Positions 9,653-19,386 of a stretch of 64,000 bases of DNA are shown piece after piece. A model generated the notes under the pieces. That model was not told where the DNA came from. It worked only from the letters and a program-made list of their open reading frames with translations, and searched no databases. The stretch's first letter is position 1, and every line of letters begins with the position of its first letter. Position numbers and translations under genes: made by a program. The stretch comes from JAQIBY01 sp051747965 (GTDB taxonomy: Bacteria > Bacteroidota > Bacteroidia > Bacteroidales > ML635J-15), in assembly GCA_051747965.1 (NCBI GenBank), contig JBNJGS010000007.1:4843-68842 (forward strand), read 5' to 3'.

Positions 9653-9740
9653 CGGAGAGAGGGGGATTCGAACCCCCGATACAGGGTTACCGTATACACG
9701 CTTTCCAGGCGTGCGCCTTAAGCCACTCGGCCACCTCTCC
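9653..9740 (-). tRNA. tRNA-Ser (anticodon GGA)
   Basis: The minus strand begins GGAGAGGTGGCCGAGTGG and ends with a GGGGG-TTCGAAT-CCCCC T arm and the matching acceptor strand TCTCTCC plus discriminator G. The anticodon loop CTGGAAA (9708-9702) gives anticodon GGA at 9706-9704, and the long variable arm (around GTATACGGTAACCCTGTATC) is typical of serine tRNA. The CCA end is not encoded. Confidence 0.97.
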
Positions 9741-9837
9741 AAACATCTTTCAATGAACTTTCTTCTCTCATCATTTTTGGCGCTGCAAATTATAAAAATA
9801 TTTCGATCCTAAAAAATAAAATCCGAAAAAGCTGTTT

Positions 9838-10599
9838 TTATAATCCAAAACATTGCAGTGCAGAGGAACTTGTTCTGGCTTCAATCTCCGAAACAGGCAG
9901 GCTGTAAACTTCTGCCAGCTTGTTTGCGACAAATGAAAGCATAGCCGGTTCATTTCTTTTTCCTCTGTTTGGATGTGGTGCCAGATAAGGTGCATCGGTT
10001 TCCAATACCAGATTCTCAGGTGCAATTTTTTCGAGAACATTAGGGAGCTTACTGTTTTTAAAGGTGACAACACCACCTACTCCGATTTTAAATCCTGTAT
10101 TTATAACTTCCATGGCCTGTGAAATGTTGCCTGCAAAACAATGAAATATTCCCCGCGGGGGATTTTTCATTTTATTCAGCAAGCCCAAAACCTCTGCAGT
10201 AGCTTCTCTTGAGTGGATTGAAACCGGCAATTTTTTTTCTGCTGCCCAACGGCACTGGGTAACAAAAGCATCTTCCTGTTGTTTGCGCCAGGTGGTATCC
10301 CAATACAAATCCATACCAATTTCACCGATCCCGACAAAGCCTCCTGCGTCAAGATATTTATATATTACATCCAGTTCTGTTTTGTAATTTTCATCCACGG
10401 AGCCGGGATGCAATCCCATCATGGAATGCAGGCGACCCGGATAAGAGGCAGTAAAATACAACATCTCCCTGATCGAGCCGGTGTCAATATTGGGAAGAAT
10501 CATTTTCTCAACGCCGGCTTGTTTTGCCCGCAGCATCATACTTCCGGCATCTTTCCTGAAGTGCGGTAAATATATGTGGGTATGGGTATCAATTAGCAT
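9838..10599 (-). CDS. tatD: TatD-family metal-dependent hydrolase/DNase
   Basis: 253 residues, the usual TatD length. Metal-binding motifs are present: IDTHTHIY at residues 3-10, GEIGMDLYWD near 95 with the bridging Glu, the VSIHSREA His near 130, the FHCFAG His near 155, and ETDAPYLAPHPNRGKRNEP near 205. TatD enzymes are cytoplasmic TIM-barrel hydrolases with 3'-5' exonuclease activity linked to repair and DNA turnover. It stands alone between the tRNA and gdhA. Confidence 0.95.
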   Translation of the reverse strand: MLIDTHTHIYLPHFRKDAGSMMLRAKQAGVEKMILPNIDTGSIREMLYFTASYPGRLHSMMGLHPGSVDENYKTELDVIYKYLDAGGFVGIGEIGMDLYWDTTWRKQQEDAFVTQCRWAAEKKLPVSIHSREATAEVLGLLNKMKNPPRGIFHCFAGNISQAMEVINTGFKIGVGGVVTFKNSKLPNVLEKIAPENLVLETDAPYLAPHPNRGKRNEPAMLSFVANKLAEVYSLPVSEIEARTSSSALQCFGL

Positions 10600-10661
10600 G
10601 CTGCAAATTTACTAAAATGGATTGATTGTTGAAAAGCCGAATCAGTGGAATATTAAAAAAG

Positions 10662-10689
10662 AAAAGCTGCCCAAAACTGAGCAGCTTTT
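10662..10689 (-). terminator. intrinsic terminator of gdhA
   Basis: Perfect 9-bp stem AAAAGCTGC / GCAGCTTTT with a 10-base loop, followed on the minus strand by a run of T. It lies 25 bases after the gdhA stop. Confidence 0.9.
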
Positions 10690-10713
10690 CTGAATATTGT
10701 CAATAGTAAGGAA

Positions 10714-12060
10714 TTAAACAATGCCTTGTGCGATCATTGCATCTGCAACTTTCACAAAACCGCCAATGTTTGCACCTTTTACGTAATCAATGAATCCGTC
10801 TTCTTCTTCACCATATTTCACACATTGCTCATGGATGTCTGTCATGATGTCCTGCAGCTTTTTGTCAACATCTTCGAATGTCCATGACAAACGCATTGAG
10901 TTCTGGGTCATTTCAAGACCGGAAACAGCAACACCACCGGCATTCACCGCTTTACCCGGAGCAAAAAGGATTTTCTTGTCATAGAAAATTTCCATAGCTT
11001 CCGGGGTACAAGGCATGTTGGCACCTTCGGCAACTGCAATCACACCATTATCTACAAGTATTTTTGCATCTTCTTCTCCCAGTTCATTTTGTGTAGCACA
11101 TGGCAGAGCAACATCAACTTTTTGTTCCCATGGGCGTTTGCCAGGATAGAAAGTAGCTGAGCTGAAACGTTCTGCGTATGGAGCTACGATATCTTCATTT
11201 GAAGCGCGAAGCTCGAGCATATAGTTAAACTTCTCTTCTGTAATGATGCCTTCAGGATCGTGAATATATCCGTCAGGACCTGAGAGAGTAACAACTTTGC
11301 CACCGAGTTCAGCAACTTTCATACAAGCACCCCATGACACATTACCGAAACCTGAAACAGCAACAGTTTTGCCTTTCAGATCCAGGTCCTGGGTTTTCAG
11401 CATGTTGGCAGCGAAGTATACGGTACCGAAACCTGTTGCTTCCGGACGACCAATTGATCCACCCCATTCGCGGCCTTTACCGGTAAGAACACCGGTGAAT
11501 TCATTTTTCAGGCGTTTGTATTGTCCAAACATGTAACCGATTTCACGGCCACCGACACCGATATCGCCAGCCGGGATATCTGTATTCGGGCCAATGTGGC
11601 GGAACAGCTCAGACATAAAGCTTTGGCAGAAGCGCATAATTTCAGCGTCAGATTTGCCTTTTGGGTTAAAATCAGATCCACCTTTACCACCGCCCATAGG
11701 AAGTGTTGTCAGTGAGTTTTTGAAAATTTGCTCAAAACCCAGGAATTTGAGGATTGAAAGTGTCACACTCGGGTGAAAACGCAATCCACCTTTGTAAGGG
11801 CCAATGGCTGAATTAAATTCAATTCTGTAACCACGGTTAACCTGTGCATCACCATCATCGTCCATCCAGGGAACACGGAACATAATCACACGTTCGGGCT
11901 CCACAAGTCTTTCGAGAATCTTTGCATCTTTGTATTTTGGATTCTCTTCAATAAAGGGGATAAGTTTTTCGGCAACTTCATGTACTGCCTGGATAAATTC
12001 CGGCTGTGCGGGATTGCTTGCAGCCACTTTATCCATAAATTCCTTAATTTTTGTTTCCAT
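10714..12060 (-). CDS. gdhA: NADP-type glutamate dehydrogenase
   Basis: 448 residues, the length of the hexameric NADP-linked enzyme. The glutamate-binding region around residues 85-130 (YKGGLRFHPSV, LPMGGGKGGSDFNPKG with the catalytic Lys) and the Rossmann fold GFGNVSWGACMKVAELGG near 240 are intact. It aminates 2-oxoglutarate to glutamate with NADPH, the main ammonium assimilation step in many Bacteroidota. Single-gene unit with its own terminator and a possible promoter about 50 bases upstream. Confidence 0.97.
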   Translation of the reverse strand: METKIKEFMDKVAASNPAQPEFIQAVHEVAEKLIPFIEENPKYKDAKILERLVEPERVIMFRVPWMDDDGDAQVNRGYRIEFNSAIGPYKGGLRFHPSVTLSILKFLGFEQIFKNSLTTLPMGGGKGGSDFNPKGKSDAEIMRFCQSFMSELFRHIGPNTDIPAGDIGVGGREIGYMFGQYKRLKNEFTGVLTGKGREWGGSIGRPEATGFGTVYFAANMLKTQDLDLKGKTVAVSGFGNVSWGACMKVAELGGKVVTLSGPDGYIHDPEGIITEEKFNYMLELRASNEDIVAPYAERFSSATFYPGKRPWEQKVDVALPCATQNELGEEDAKILVDNGVIAVAEGANMPCTPEAMEIFYDKKILFAPGKAVNAGGVAVSGLEMTQNSMRLSWTFEDVDKKLQDIMTDIHEQCVKYGEEEDGFIDYVKGANIGGFVKVADAMIAQGIV

Positions 12061-12110
12061 AATTGTACGTTACTTTATCATTATTAATAAGGTCAAACAT
12101 CTTACATAAA

Positions 12111-12118
12111 CAAATGTA
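12111..12118 (-). promoter_or_regulatory. possible -7 box for gdhA
   Basis: Minus-strand octamer TACATTTG fits TAnnTTTG and lies about 50 bases before the gdhA start. A clear upstream TTTG element is lacking, so confidence is low. Confidence 0.35.
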
Positions 12119-12255
12119 CTATTTGTAAATTATTTTATCTCATCTCAGTGATAATTTTTCATAGCCTCTGCCGACAATTGTCCGTCTGTCTTTCAGGCAC
12201 TTATGGGTTTTTACCTTGTGTTTTACAACATTTCATGACGAATGTCAATTTTTTG

Positions 12256-13380
12256 TCAGCTTTTGAGGGCATAAATTTTGCCGGGAAGGGCATTTATCAC
12301 GGATTTCATTTCGAGGCCCAGCAATGCTACGGACAAGTCCGAAATACCAAGTCCGCTGAGCTTTAACAACAAATCCGTATCACAATATTCATTGTTTTTC
12401 AACAAATCCACAATGATTTTTTCATTTTTTTCAAACTGTATATTGAATTCAATTTCCTTTTGCAGAGTGTTACTATTCTTATTTTTCCCTTTCCAGTTCA
12501 TGATGTATATCACATCATCCACAGACTCAGTAAGTGCTGCCCTGTTGGTTTTGATGAGGTGATTACATCCTTTGGACTTTGAATCGCCCACACGTCCGGG
12601 AAAAGCGAAGACATCGCGGTTGTAGGATCCGGCAATATCCGCTGTAACCATGGCCCCGCCTTTTCTGGCAGATTCCACGACAACAGTTGCATCTGATAAT
12701 CCAGCGATAATCCGGTTGCGCCGGACAAAATGTTTAGGATCTCGTTTGGCAACCGAAGGGAACTCACTGACCAGACAACCTTCATGCCTGATGATATTAT
12801 CAGCTACAGTGCGGTGCATGGCAGGATAAATAATATCAAATCCATGGCCTAGGATTGCCCATGTTTTCAGATTGCATTCCATGGCAGCTTTGTGGGCTGC
12901 CACATCAATACCATACGCCAGCCCGCTGACAATAAGCGGTTCAATCTCATTCTCAGCAAAACCACTGACAAGTTCTCTTGTGGCATCAATCCCGCGTGGA
13001 GTTGCTTTTCTGGTGCCTACAATGGCGATGGATTTTTCAGGTACATGCTCAAAATCACCAATATAAAAGAGTACAATAGGGGCATCGGCACATGCTTTGA
13101 GCTTTTCCGGGTAGTTATCATCATGAATAAAGGTATGAGCAACCCCATTGGCTTCCATAAACAGCATTTCTGCTTCAGCGCGTTCAATACATGCAGCCCG
13201 GTGCTGTAAAATGATATCAGCAAAGTGTCCGCCAATACCTTTGACACGTTTAAGGTGAGAGGACTTCATCTTAAACACGGCATCCACCTCACCAAACATT
13301 TCAGTAAGGTTTCTCACTGACACCGGGCCAATTCCGGGGAGCATACTCAGGGCTATCTGATATATTTCTTTCGATCCCAT
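12256..13380 (-). CDS. dprA: DNA-processing protein DprA (Smf)
   Basis: 374 residues. An N-terminal helix-hairpin-helix-like part (about 10-60, LPGIGPVSVRNL and VKGIGG) precedes the DprA Rossmann domain (about 85-290) with VGTRKATPRG, SGLAYGIDVAAH, HGFDIIYPA, SEFP and RNRIIAGLSDATVVVES, followed by a C-terminal winged-helix-like segment (about 310-370). DprA binds incoming single-stranded DNA and loads RecA in natural transformation. No competence partners are nearby, and DprA alone does not show that the organism is transformable. Confidence 0.96.
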   Translation of the reverse strand: MGSKEIYQIALSMLPGIGPVSVRNLTEMFGEVDAVFKMKSSHLKRVKGIGGHFADIILQHRAACIERAEAEMLFMEANGVAHTFIHDDNYPEKLKACADAPIVLFYIGDFEHVPEKSIAIVGTRKATPRGIDATRELVSGFAENEIEPLIVSGLAYGIDVAAHKAAMECNLKTWAILGHGFDIIYPAMHRTVADNIIRHEGCLVSEFPSVAKRDPKHFVRRNRIIAGLSDATVVVESARKGGAMVTADIAGSYNRDVFAFPGRVGDSKSKGCNHLIKTNRAALTESVDDVIYIMNWKGKNKNSNTLQKEIEFNIQFEKNEKIIVDLLKNNEYCDTDLLLKLSGLGISDLSVALLGLEMKSVINALPGKIYALKS

Positions 13381-13629
13381 CTGAAAAAACTAATACCGGA
13401 CATATCCGGCGATTCATGCAATTCCATACCAAAATCCCTGATGTGCAATCAGGCAATATGCTGGCAGGAAATCAAGGCATAAATTTACAGGAAATTTTCA
13501 AAATCACAGCCAATTCCGTACTGAAAAAATCCTGAAATATGATTCCTGATAAATTTCCCGGTCTGACGGCAAGTATATTTTATTAATTTCGGATATACGA
13601 ACGGGCAGCAATACCTGATCGCCAGGGCA

Positions 13630-14085
13630 TCAATCGCTGAGTTTATCCAGGACATCAAGCATATCGCGTCTCTCGGATTTTGTGAGAGTGTCTATGCCTA
13701 CAGGCGGATACTTGGATAATCCCTTTTCTGTACGCTGATACAATATTATGGATGTGCGTAAGCCGAAATGGGATTTTTTAATTTTATATTTCACAAACTG
13801 GTTTTTGGGGATCTCCATGGCATTGTTACTGTACAGCAATGGTTGAGCGCCCATATATCTCAGGATAATCCTGGATCCATCCGTGTTGAAATAAATATAA
13901 TTGTATCCCTTGATAAAAAAGAAAGCAACTGCGAGGACAAAAAAGACAGACCAGTATAAAGCAAATCGATGATTTTCTGTCCAGCCTAAAACCACTGAAA
14001 GTACCACGATAATGAGATACAACAAAACAAACATCATAAAGCCCAATCTGAGCCTGGCCGACAATTCTTTATTATTTATTACCAT
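13630..14085 (-). CDS. two-helix membrane protein with a PH-like domain, unknown function
   Basis: 151 residues with two close membrane segments (about 13-34 and 42-59) followed by a roughly 90-residue soluble part rich in beta strands (YIYFNTDGSRIILRYMG, IPKNQFVKYKIKKS). The shape resembles bacterial PH-domain membrane proteins, but this is a fold guess. The gene start lies inside the end of the proline dehydrogenase gene (7-base overlap), so the two are cotranscribed, with this gene second. Confidence 0.7.
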   Translation of the reverse strand: MVINNKELSARLRLGFMMFVLLYLIIVVLSVVLGWTENHRFALYWSVFFVLAVAFFFIKGYNYIYFNTDGSRIILRYMGAQPLLYSNNAMEIPKNQFVKYKIKKSHFGLRTSIILYQRTEKGLSKYPPVGIDTLTKSERRDMLDVLDKLSD

Positions 14086-15233
14086 ACTTTTTTATGTTTT
14101 CTTCTTTTAATTTCGTTTACAACCAACCTGTATTCCTTTTCTGCCTGTTCTGATACTGAGGAATTTTCTTCCGCCCTGCGCATCAAATAAGGCATTACCT
14201 GTTTAACGGGTCCGTAGGGCAAATATTTTGCCACATTATAAGATTCACGTGCCAGGCTAAAACTCAATTCGTCACTCATGCCATATAGCTGAGCAAAATA
14301 AGTATTTTTATCATTATTATCCAAGCCTTTTTCTTTCATCAGCCGGGTAAGATATTCGGATGACTCCCAATTATGTGTCCCATTGAATACGACAAGCCCG
14401 GGATAATGTTGCATACAGATTTCAAGGGCCTTATTATATGCCTTATCTGTAGAATCCTTATCCGGATATATTGGTGAGGGTTTTCCGGCCGCTTTTGCCC
14501 GCTCCCGTTCTTTTTCCATATATGCGCCCCTGACCAGTTTTATGCCGGGTATGTATCCATATTCTGATGCCTGCTTAAATAAGCCCTGCAGATATTCAAG
14601 CCTGTCCACACGATACATCTGCAATGTCTGGAAAACAATGGCGGAAGACTGATTGTACTTTTGCATACCTTTTTCCACAATATGGTCAATGATATCCTGG
14701 AAATCCACGTCCTCAGCATCTACGAGCAAGGGAACACTATTGGCCGCGGCGTAATCAAACAATTCAAACATTCTGCTTTCAAAAAAATCGGTTTGAGCCT
14801 TCAGTTCATCAGTTTTCTTTTGTTTCAACACCCATTCATACGTTAAGGCACTGGGCTTAAACACAGCAAAAGGAATAAATTTGTTTTTTACAGCATTATC
14901 AATGGTGCGTTTCGTTTCCTCCACAGCATGCCGGAATCCGGCTTCATCTTTTCCACCTTCTACTGAATAATCCAAAATGGAATCTACGCCATATTTTCCC
15001 AGACTTTGAATCACAGGCTCACTTTTTTTAATGGTTTCGCCCGCAACAAAGTGTCCATATGCCGTTTTCTTTAAAATAAAATCAATGGGCAAACGCAATT
15101 TCAAGGCAATTTTTAACAAAAATTGTAAAAAATCCGAAATATTTTTGTGTTTAAAAATCCAGAAGACCAGGCGTGCACGCCTCAGTCCTGCCCTTGACTT
15201 ATACGCAAATGAGTTAGTATCAGGATGTAACAT
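14079..15233 (-). CDS. proline dehydrogenase
   Basis: About 384 residues from the ATG at 15233; the frame can be read two codons further to a TTG. The FAD-binding TIM-barrel signatures of monofunctional proline dehydrogenase are present: LLVDAEDVDFQD near 180, FQTLQMYRVDRLEYL near 220, GIKLVRGAYMEKERERA near 250, VFNGTHN near 300 and the C-terminal LPYGPVKQVMPYLMRRAEEN. It oxidises proline to pyrroline-5-carboxylate, passing electrons to quinone. The partner P5C dehydrogenase is not in the window. Confidence 0.94.
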   Translation of the reverse strand: MLHPDTNSFAYKSRAGLRRARLVFWIFKHKNISDFLQFLLKIALKLRLPIDFILKKTAYGHFVAGETIKKSEPVIQSLGKYGVDSILDYSVEGGKDEAGFRHAVEETKRTIDNAVKNKFIPFAVFKPSALTYEWVLKQKKTDELKAQTDFFESRMFELFDYAAANSVPLLVDAEDVDFQDIIDHIVEKGMQKYNQSSAIVFQTLQMYRVDRLEYLQGLFKQASEYGYIPGIKLVRGAYMEKERERAKAAGKPSPIYPDKDSTDKAYNKALEICMQHYPGLVVFNGTHNWESSEYLTRLMKEKGLDNNDKNTYFAQLYGMSDELSFSLARESYNVAKYLPYGPVKQVMPYLMRRAEENSSVSEQAEKEYRLVVNEIKRRKHKKVW

Positions 15234-15327
15234 AAACAAATATTTTTAAAAATAAGAACAGTAAAGCTGTGTGAAAGTTGAAAATTTTTACTAATTTAGT
15301 CTTTTGAGAAAAAAAAGTGTCAAAATA

Positions 15328-15360
15328 TTTGTGATTTAAATTAAAATAAAGATACTTTTG
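15328..15360 (+). promoter_or_regulatory. Bacteroidota-type promoter for the lipoprotein gene at 15406
   Basis: TTTG at 15328-15331, a 21-base spacer, then TACTTTTG at 15353-15360, matching TTTG-N19-21-TAnnTTTG. The start codon is about 46 bases downstream of the -7 box. Confidence 0.75.
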
Positions 15361-15405
15361 TGTGATTAGAAGATTTTGAATAACTGAGATTAAACCCGAT
15401 ATCAG

Positions 15406-16200
15406 ATGAACAAAAAAAGATCTACAATCCTGCTGCTGCTTACAAGCCTTATTGTATTCCCATTACTAACAGGATGTTTTGGTGTGGGAGAAGATGACCC
15501 GTTTATTTCACTACGAACCAGAAAGGCCAGAATGGTTGGCGAATGGGACATTGACACGTATAAAAAAGATGTTATCCAAAATGTTGATGACATAGAACGA
15601 ATTAAAGTGGTGACAACTGTCGAAGGTGAAGATTATGAGATGGTGAAAACCTGGTTGGGCACGGAAAGGGACACAGTCATTGAGGCTGAAGTACTTAACT
15701 ACGCCATAACCTTTGACAAAAACGGTTATTTTGATTATATCTTTGAATATGAGATAAGGGTTGATATTGTGGATGAGGAAACCTTTGAAACAACCAGCAT
15801 CACTGAAACAATCAAAGATGAAATGAGCGGCACATGGAATTTCCTGGGAAGAATCGATGATTATTCCAACAAGGAAAGGCTATCTCTGGTCATCCTGAAT
15901 GAAACAAACACCCACATTACAGTTACACAGGTAACAAGTGATGACGAAGAGGAAGAGCCGGAAGAGTCCACCGACCGTGAAGTAACAGTAAGCCGCTATG
16001 CCAACGGTGAGATGAGTACAATCTGGGAGATCAACATGCTCAAGTACAAAGAAATTGATCTTTATCAGGATATCAACAGTGTTAATGTTGAAACAGGCAC
16101 ATCTCCTGAAAATGGCACATTTACATACACCGAAGTTGGTTACCAGCAACAGGGCCTGATCAGAACCGGCAATGATGCCGATGCAGCTCCTGACGAATAG
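15406..16200 (+). CDS. lipoprotein of unknown function
   Basis: 264 residues. A lipoprotein signal peptide ends in LLTGC with the lipidated Cys at about residue 24. The rest is acidic and beta-rich, with the region around RMVGEWDIDTYKKDV (lipocalin-like opening) and repeated GxWxFLGxxDDYSNKERLSL-type strands, plus an acidic DDEEEEPEES segment near 185. It resembles the many lipocalin-like lipoproteins of Bacteroidota but I cannot assign a ligand. Single-gene unit with a good promoter and terminator. Confidence 0.8.
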   Translation: MNKKRSTILLLLTSLIVFPLLTGCFGVGEDDPFISLRTRKARMVGEWDIDTYKKDVIQNVDDIERIKVVTTVEGEDYEMVKTWLGTERDTVIEAEVLNYAITFDKNGYFDYIFEYEIRVDIVDEETFETTSITETIKDEMSGTWNFLGRIDDYSNKERLSLVILNETNTHITVTQVTSDDEEEEPEESTDREVTVSRYANGEMSTIWEINMLKYKEIDLYQDINSVNVETGTSPENGTFTYTEVGYQQQGLIRTGNDADAAPDE

Positions 16201-16227
16201 AAATATTTTGCAACACAAAATAAATTG

Positions 16228-16256
16228 AAGCCGGTTCACCATGAACCGGCTTTTTT
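16228..16256 (+). terminator. intrinsic terminator of the lipoprotein gene
   Basis: Perfect 10-bp stem AAGCCGGTTC / GAACCGGCTT, 5-base loop, then TTTT on the plus strand, 28 bases after the stop. Confidence 0.92.
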
Positions 16257-16352
16257 ATTTGCCTGTACAGGAGAAACAAGGATGAGGATAGTTATGCCAT
16301 AACGCAGGTGGATTTTTTTACAAAAAAAGAAGTAATATAACTTATGGGAAAC

Positions 16353-17447
16353 TTATTTCATTGCATTTCTGATGGTTGCTGACAGCTTTTCATGTAGTGA
16401 TGAAGCGTTTTGTCTTTCAGTATGCAGCCAGTCTCCGCAAAACTCCGGCTGAAAATAATCAACATCCGCCAGGTCTTTTTGCTGTATTGTCTGAAAATCA
16501 TATGTATCACTAAAATATTCTGCCAGGTATTCCTGTTCTGTCTGCCCCGGTGTGGGAATAAGTATGGCCTTACGCTGAAGGACATGCAAATCCATCAGTG
16601 TTGTGTATCCAGATCTTGTGATCAAAACCGGAGTATGCTGCATGAGGTATTTCAATTCAGCGCGGCGCAGATGGTTAATCACCCGAACATTCCCATCAGC
16701 AAAATCATATCTGGCTTCCGGTTGTCCTGCAATTATCCAGAGGTTTCGCTTATCCCCAGCAAAGAGTTTCATCAGCTGCTCAACAAGCATAGACCTCTGT
16801 GGTTCCTGTCCTGATACAATAGCGAGTACATCCGGGACATTGTCTGTAACAACGGGTTGGGTATTAAAAAATCCGGAAAGGATGCCCAGATAAATATGCC
16901 GGAAATCAAAGCCATCAACATTGTGTGCCAGTTTTCCACTAAGCGGGTTTTGTGAGAAATCCGGTATCATACAGATGTCATACTTTTTTATTATCGATCT
17001 GTGAATAACGCGTGCCAGTGCTTGAAATATTTTCAGGTATTCCGGCATAATGACATTCACCTGATGAGTAATGTAGCAGGACATCACTTTGGGATGAGAA
17101 AGGCCAAAGCGATTGTCAGAAATAATGAGATCCGGCTTTTCTTGTTTGACATATTTTCTGATCCACCGGCGTTCATACAATAAATCCCTGAGCAAAAACG
17201 GAGCCTGAAAAAAAAGCTTAATCATCAACAAGCGGTTCCGTGAATACTTTATGGTGGCAGACTTCAAAGGCAGAATCCGTATACCAGGAAATTCCTGACT
17301 GATGACATCATTAGCCGGGGAGCTACCTGCGATATGCACTTCATAATTCATCTCTCCGAGTGTGCGGATCAGGGGCAAAAGGCGGCTGGCGTGTCCCAGA
17401 CCCCAGTTCAGTGGTGCTACGAGTGCAGTTTTCTGTTTCCGGGGCAT
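16353..17447 (-). CDS. GT-B glycosyltransferase (MurG/UGT-like)
   Basis: 364 residues. The N-terminus APLNWGLGHASRLLPLI carries the GxGHxxR-type nucleotide-sugar transferase opening, and the C-terminal half has the donor-binding region LITRSGYTTLMDLHVLQRKAILIPTPGQTEQ (about 275-310), where the conserved Gln/Glu pair sits. No signal peptide or membrane segment, so a cytoplasmic enzyme acting at the membrane is likely. Acceptor and sugar are unknown. Its start overlaps the radical SAM gene stop (TGATG), and it is the last gene of a seven-gene leftward operon. Confidence 0.82.
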   Translation of the reverse strand: MPRKQKTALVAPLNWGLGHASRLLPLIRTLGEMNYEVHIAGSSPANDVISQEFPGIRILPLKSATIKYSRNRLLMIKLFFQAPFLLRDLLYERRWIRKYVKQEKPDLIISDNRFGLSHPKVMSCYITHQVNVIMPEYLKIFQALARVIHRSIIKKYDICMIPDFSQNPLSGKLAHNVDGFDFRHIYLGILSGFFNTQPVVTDNVPDVLAIVSGQEPQRSMLVEQLMKLFAGDKRNLWIIAGQPEARYDFADGNVRVINHLRRAELKYLMQHTPVLITRSGYTTLMDLHVLQRKAILIPTPGQTEQEYLAEYFSDTYDFQTIQQKDLADVDYFQPEFCGDWLHTERQNASSLHEKLSATIRNAMK

Positions 17448-18214
17448 CAGGATACTTCGGTTTTGTAGCCACGGGCTTCCACCTGTCTGGCAATGGCTTT
17501 AAGTTTCTCTGTCCCAATCTGACTCACAGATTTATCAGGTGTATCCCTCGCAATGGAATAAATCATCACCAAATCCGGCCGGATTTTATCAAGTTCATCA
17601 AGCCAGGCAGCAATTTCAATCTCACTGGTATTGTCAACTACCTTCCCATCCTTTTCATAACGAATAAACATGGTCTGAATAATTTTTTTGCCAGGAAAAT
17701 TCCGGATATTCTCCAGATAGGTCGGGAAGTCGAAATGTCCCTGTGGTTGATTTATGGTACGAACAGATTTTTCAAATGCGGAGTCAAGTTTTAACAGAGC
17801 CATATCAATTTTCTGCAGGGCCATCCTCACACTGTCCTTGTGCAAGAGGGTAGCATTGGTAAGGACAGCAATCTTTGCACCGGGAAAATATGTTTCCCGG
17901 AGTTTCAGAACCTCACTGATGATACGGCTGAATTGTGGATGCATTGTGGGCTCACCATTGCCGGCAAAAGTAATGACATCAACAGGTACCTGTTCAACTG
18001 ACAATTCCCGGAATTTATTTTCCATACTCTGGATGATATATTCTGCACCGGGCAGTTTTTCCGTACCGGAAAATGTCCATCCGCACTCACAATACACACA
18101 ATTAAAATTGCAAACTTTTTTATTCAGTGGCAGGAGATTTATCCCGAGTGAATTTCCAAGCCGGCGTGATTTTACCGGACCAAAAACAATATTATCAAAT
18201 AAAAATGTTGCCAT
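17447..18214 (-). CDS. radical SAM protein (COG0731-like)
   Basis: 255 residues. The iron-sulfur motif CNFNCVYC (Cys at about 35, 39 and 42) follows the typical FGPVKSRRLGNSLGINLLP opening; ITFAGNGEPTMHPQF (about 83-97) is the SAM-contact glycine region. This family of stand-alone radical SAM proteins is widespread and mostly uncharacterised. It is coupled by TGATG junctions on both sides (amidohydrolase before, glycosyltransferase after), so all three are made together. Confidence 0.92.
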   Translation of the reverse strand: MATFLFDNIVFGPVKSRRLGNSLGINLLPLNKKVCNFNCVYCECGWTFSGTEKLPGAEYIIQSMENKFRELSVEQVPVDVITFAGNGEPTMHPQFSRIISEVLKLRETYFPGAKIAVLTNATLLHKDSVRMALQKIDMALLKLDSAFEKSVRTINQPQGHFDFPTYLENIRNFPGKKIIQTMFIRYEKDGKVVDNTSEIEIAAWLDELDKIRPDLVMIYSIARDTPDKSVSQIGTEKLKAIARQVEARGYKTEVS

Positions 18215-19386
18215 CAGATCAATGCTTTAATTTTCGTTTCAGGTGGAAAATAATTTTTATTTCCGCCCTCGATCAGATTAATTCCCGGTGTTTTTCCGGG
18301 CTTCAGACTGCCAAGATCATTCCAGCCAAGCGTTTTTGCAGGCACGCTGCTGATCCATTGCAACAGCTCGCTCAATGGAATATCCGGCTGAAGCCGGTGC
18401 ACAAACAAGAGTTCGTCAAAGATAGACAATGATGAGGCGGAGAGCAAACTATCGGTACCGAGCATGAGTGGAAATCCTGAATTTCTAAGTAATTCCCACG
18501 GTGGCTGCAATCCCGAAATGTTGTCATTGGAGCGGGGACACAAAACAAAGGCCGGGTTTTGCTGATTTTGTTCAGCCCATGCCCTGATATCTTTTAGATC
18601 CGAAGTTTCAAGCAAAGTATTGTGAACCAGAAGCAATGTTTTCATCTCAGACATCAGATTGAACAATGTGCCGGAAACTTGGCTGATACCGGCTTTTGGA
18701 TGATAGGCATTATCAATTGTGCGGTACAATGCCAGCAAATCTCCGGATCCCTGATATAGTTCCGTTTCTTCAACACTTTCTTTAAAATGAACACTGCTCA
18801 AAGACTGAGGCCTGGCGAAAATTGATTGTAGTTTTTCAATATTGTCAATGCTTATTGCATATGGTGAATGCAGAGCCGGCAAAACCCTGTGTTCTTTATC
18901 AATGGCTTTTATTTTTGCGTACAGGCTTTCCTGATCTGCAATTTTTTCTTCGCTCAGCATCATAAACTCAAAAAACACCAGCGATCTGATGTGCCGGTTT
19001 TCAGGGTGCAAGAAGGGAGAATCCGTGTTGGTGGTATCCACAAAAGCCCGGGTTCCTTTTTGCACAGCCTTTCGGATTTGCATTTGAATTTGCCAATCCT
19101 CCGGTGTGTCAGATTTTCGTCTTATGGTCCTGACATTCCTGATAAAATCAGCCATTCCTTTTTGACTGTTGTATGTTTGCCCTGAAAAGGAGAGTAAAAG
19201 GTGGGTATGTGCATTGATAAAGCCCGGAGTTAAAATACCGTTATAATATTCTGTACCTGCGGGTTCAGCTTTCTGTGGTCTAAAAAGAGACTGATCCAGA
19301 ATTTTCCCTGTTTCGTCCAGGGTATAAACCGGATTTTCAATCCATTGATATCCGTCAAAAGCCAGACTTGCTGCAATCTTCCTCAT
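18214..19386 (-). CDS. amidohydrolase, possibly aminodeoxyfutalosine deaminase-like
   Basis: 390 residues of the metal-dependent amidohydrolase superfamily: PGFINAHTHLLLS (HxH metal pair near residue 60), ALHSPYAIS near 177, VHFKESVEE near 205, LVHNTLL near 260, and the metal Asp in LGTDSLLSASSLSIFDELL near 325. The overall pattern resembles deaminases grouped with aminodeoxyfutalosine deaminase. Because mqnB and mqnD of the futalosine menaquinone pathway occur at 55.7-57.1 kb, that role is attractive, but cytosine/guanine-type or S-adenosylhomocysteine deaminase activity is possible. Overlaps its neighbours by 4 bases and 1 base. Confidence 0.85.
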   Translation of the reverse strand: MRKIAASLAFDGYQWIENPVYTLDETGKILDQSLFRPQKAEPAGTEYYNGILTPGFINAHTHLLLSFSGQTYNSQKGMADFIRNVRTIRRKSDTPEDWQIQMQIRKAVQKGTRAFVDTTNTDSPFLHPENRHIRSLVFFEFMMLSEEKIADQESLYAKIKAIDKEHRVLPALHSPYAISIDNIEKLQSIFARPQSLSSVHFKESVEETELYQGSGDLLALYRTIDNAYHPKAGISQVSGTLFNLMSEMKTLLLVHNTLLETSDLKDIRAWAEQNQQNPAFVLCPRSNDNISGLQPPWELLRNSGFPLMLGTDSLLSASSLSIFDELLFVHRLQPDIPLSELLQWISSVPAKTLGWNDLGSLKPGKTPGINLIEGGNKNYFPPETKIKALI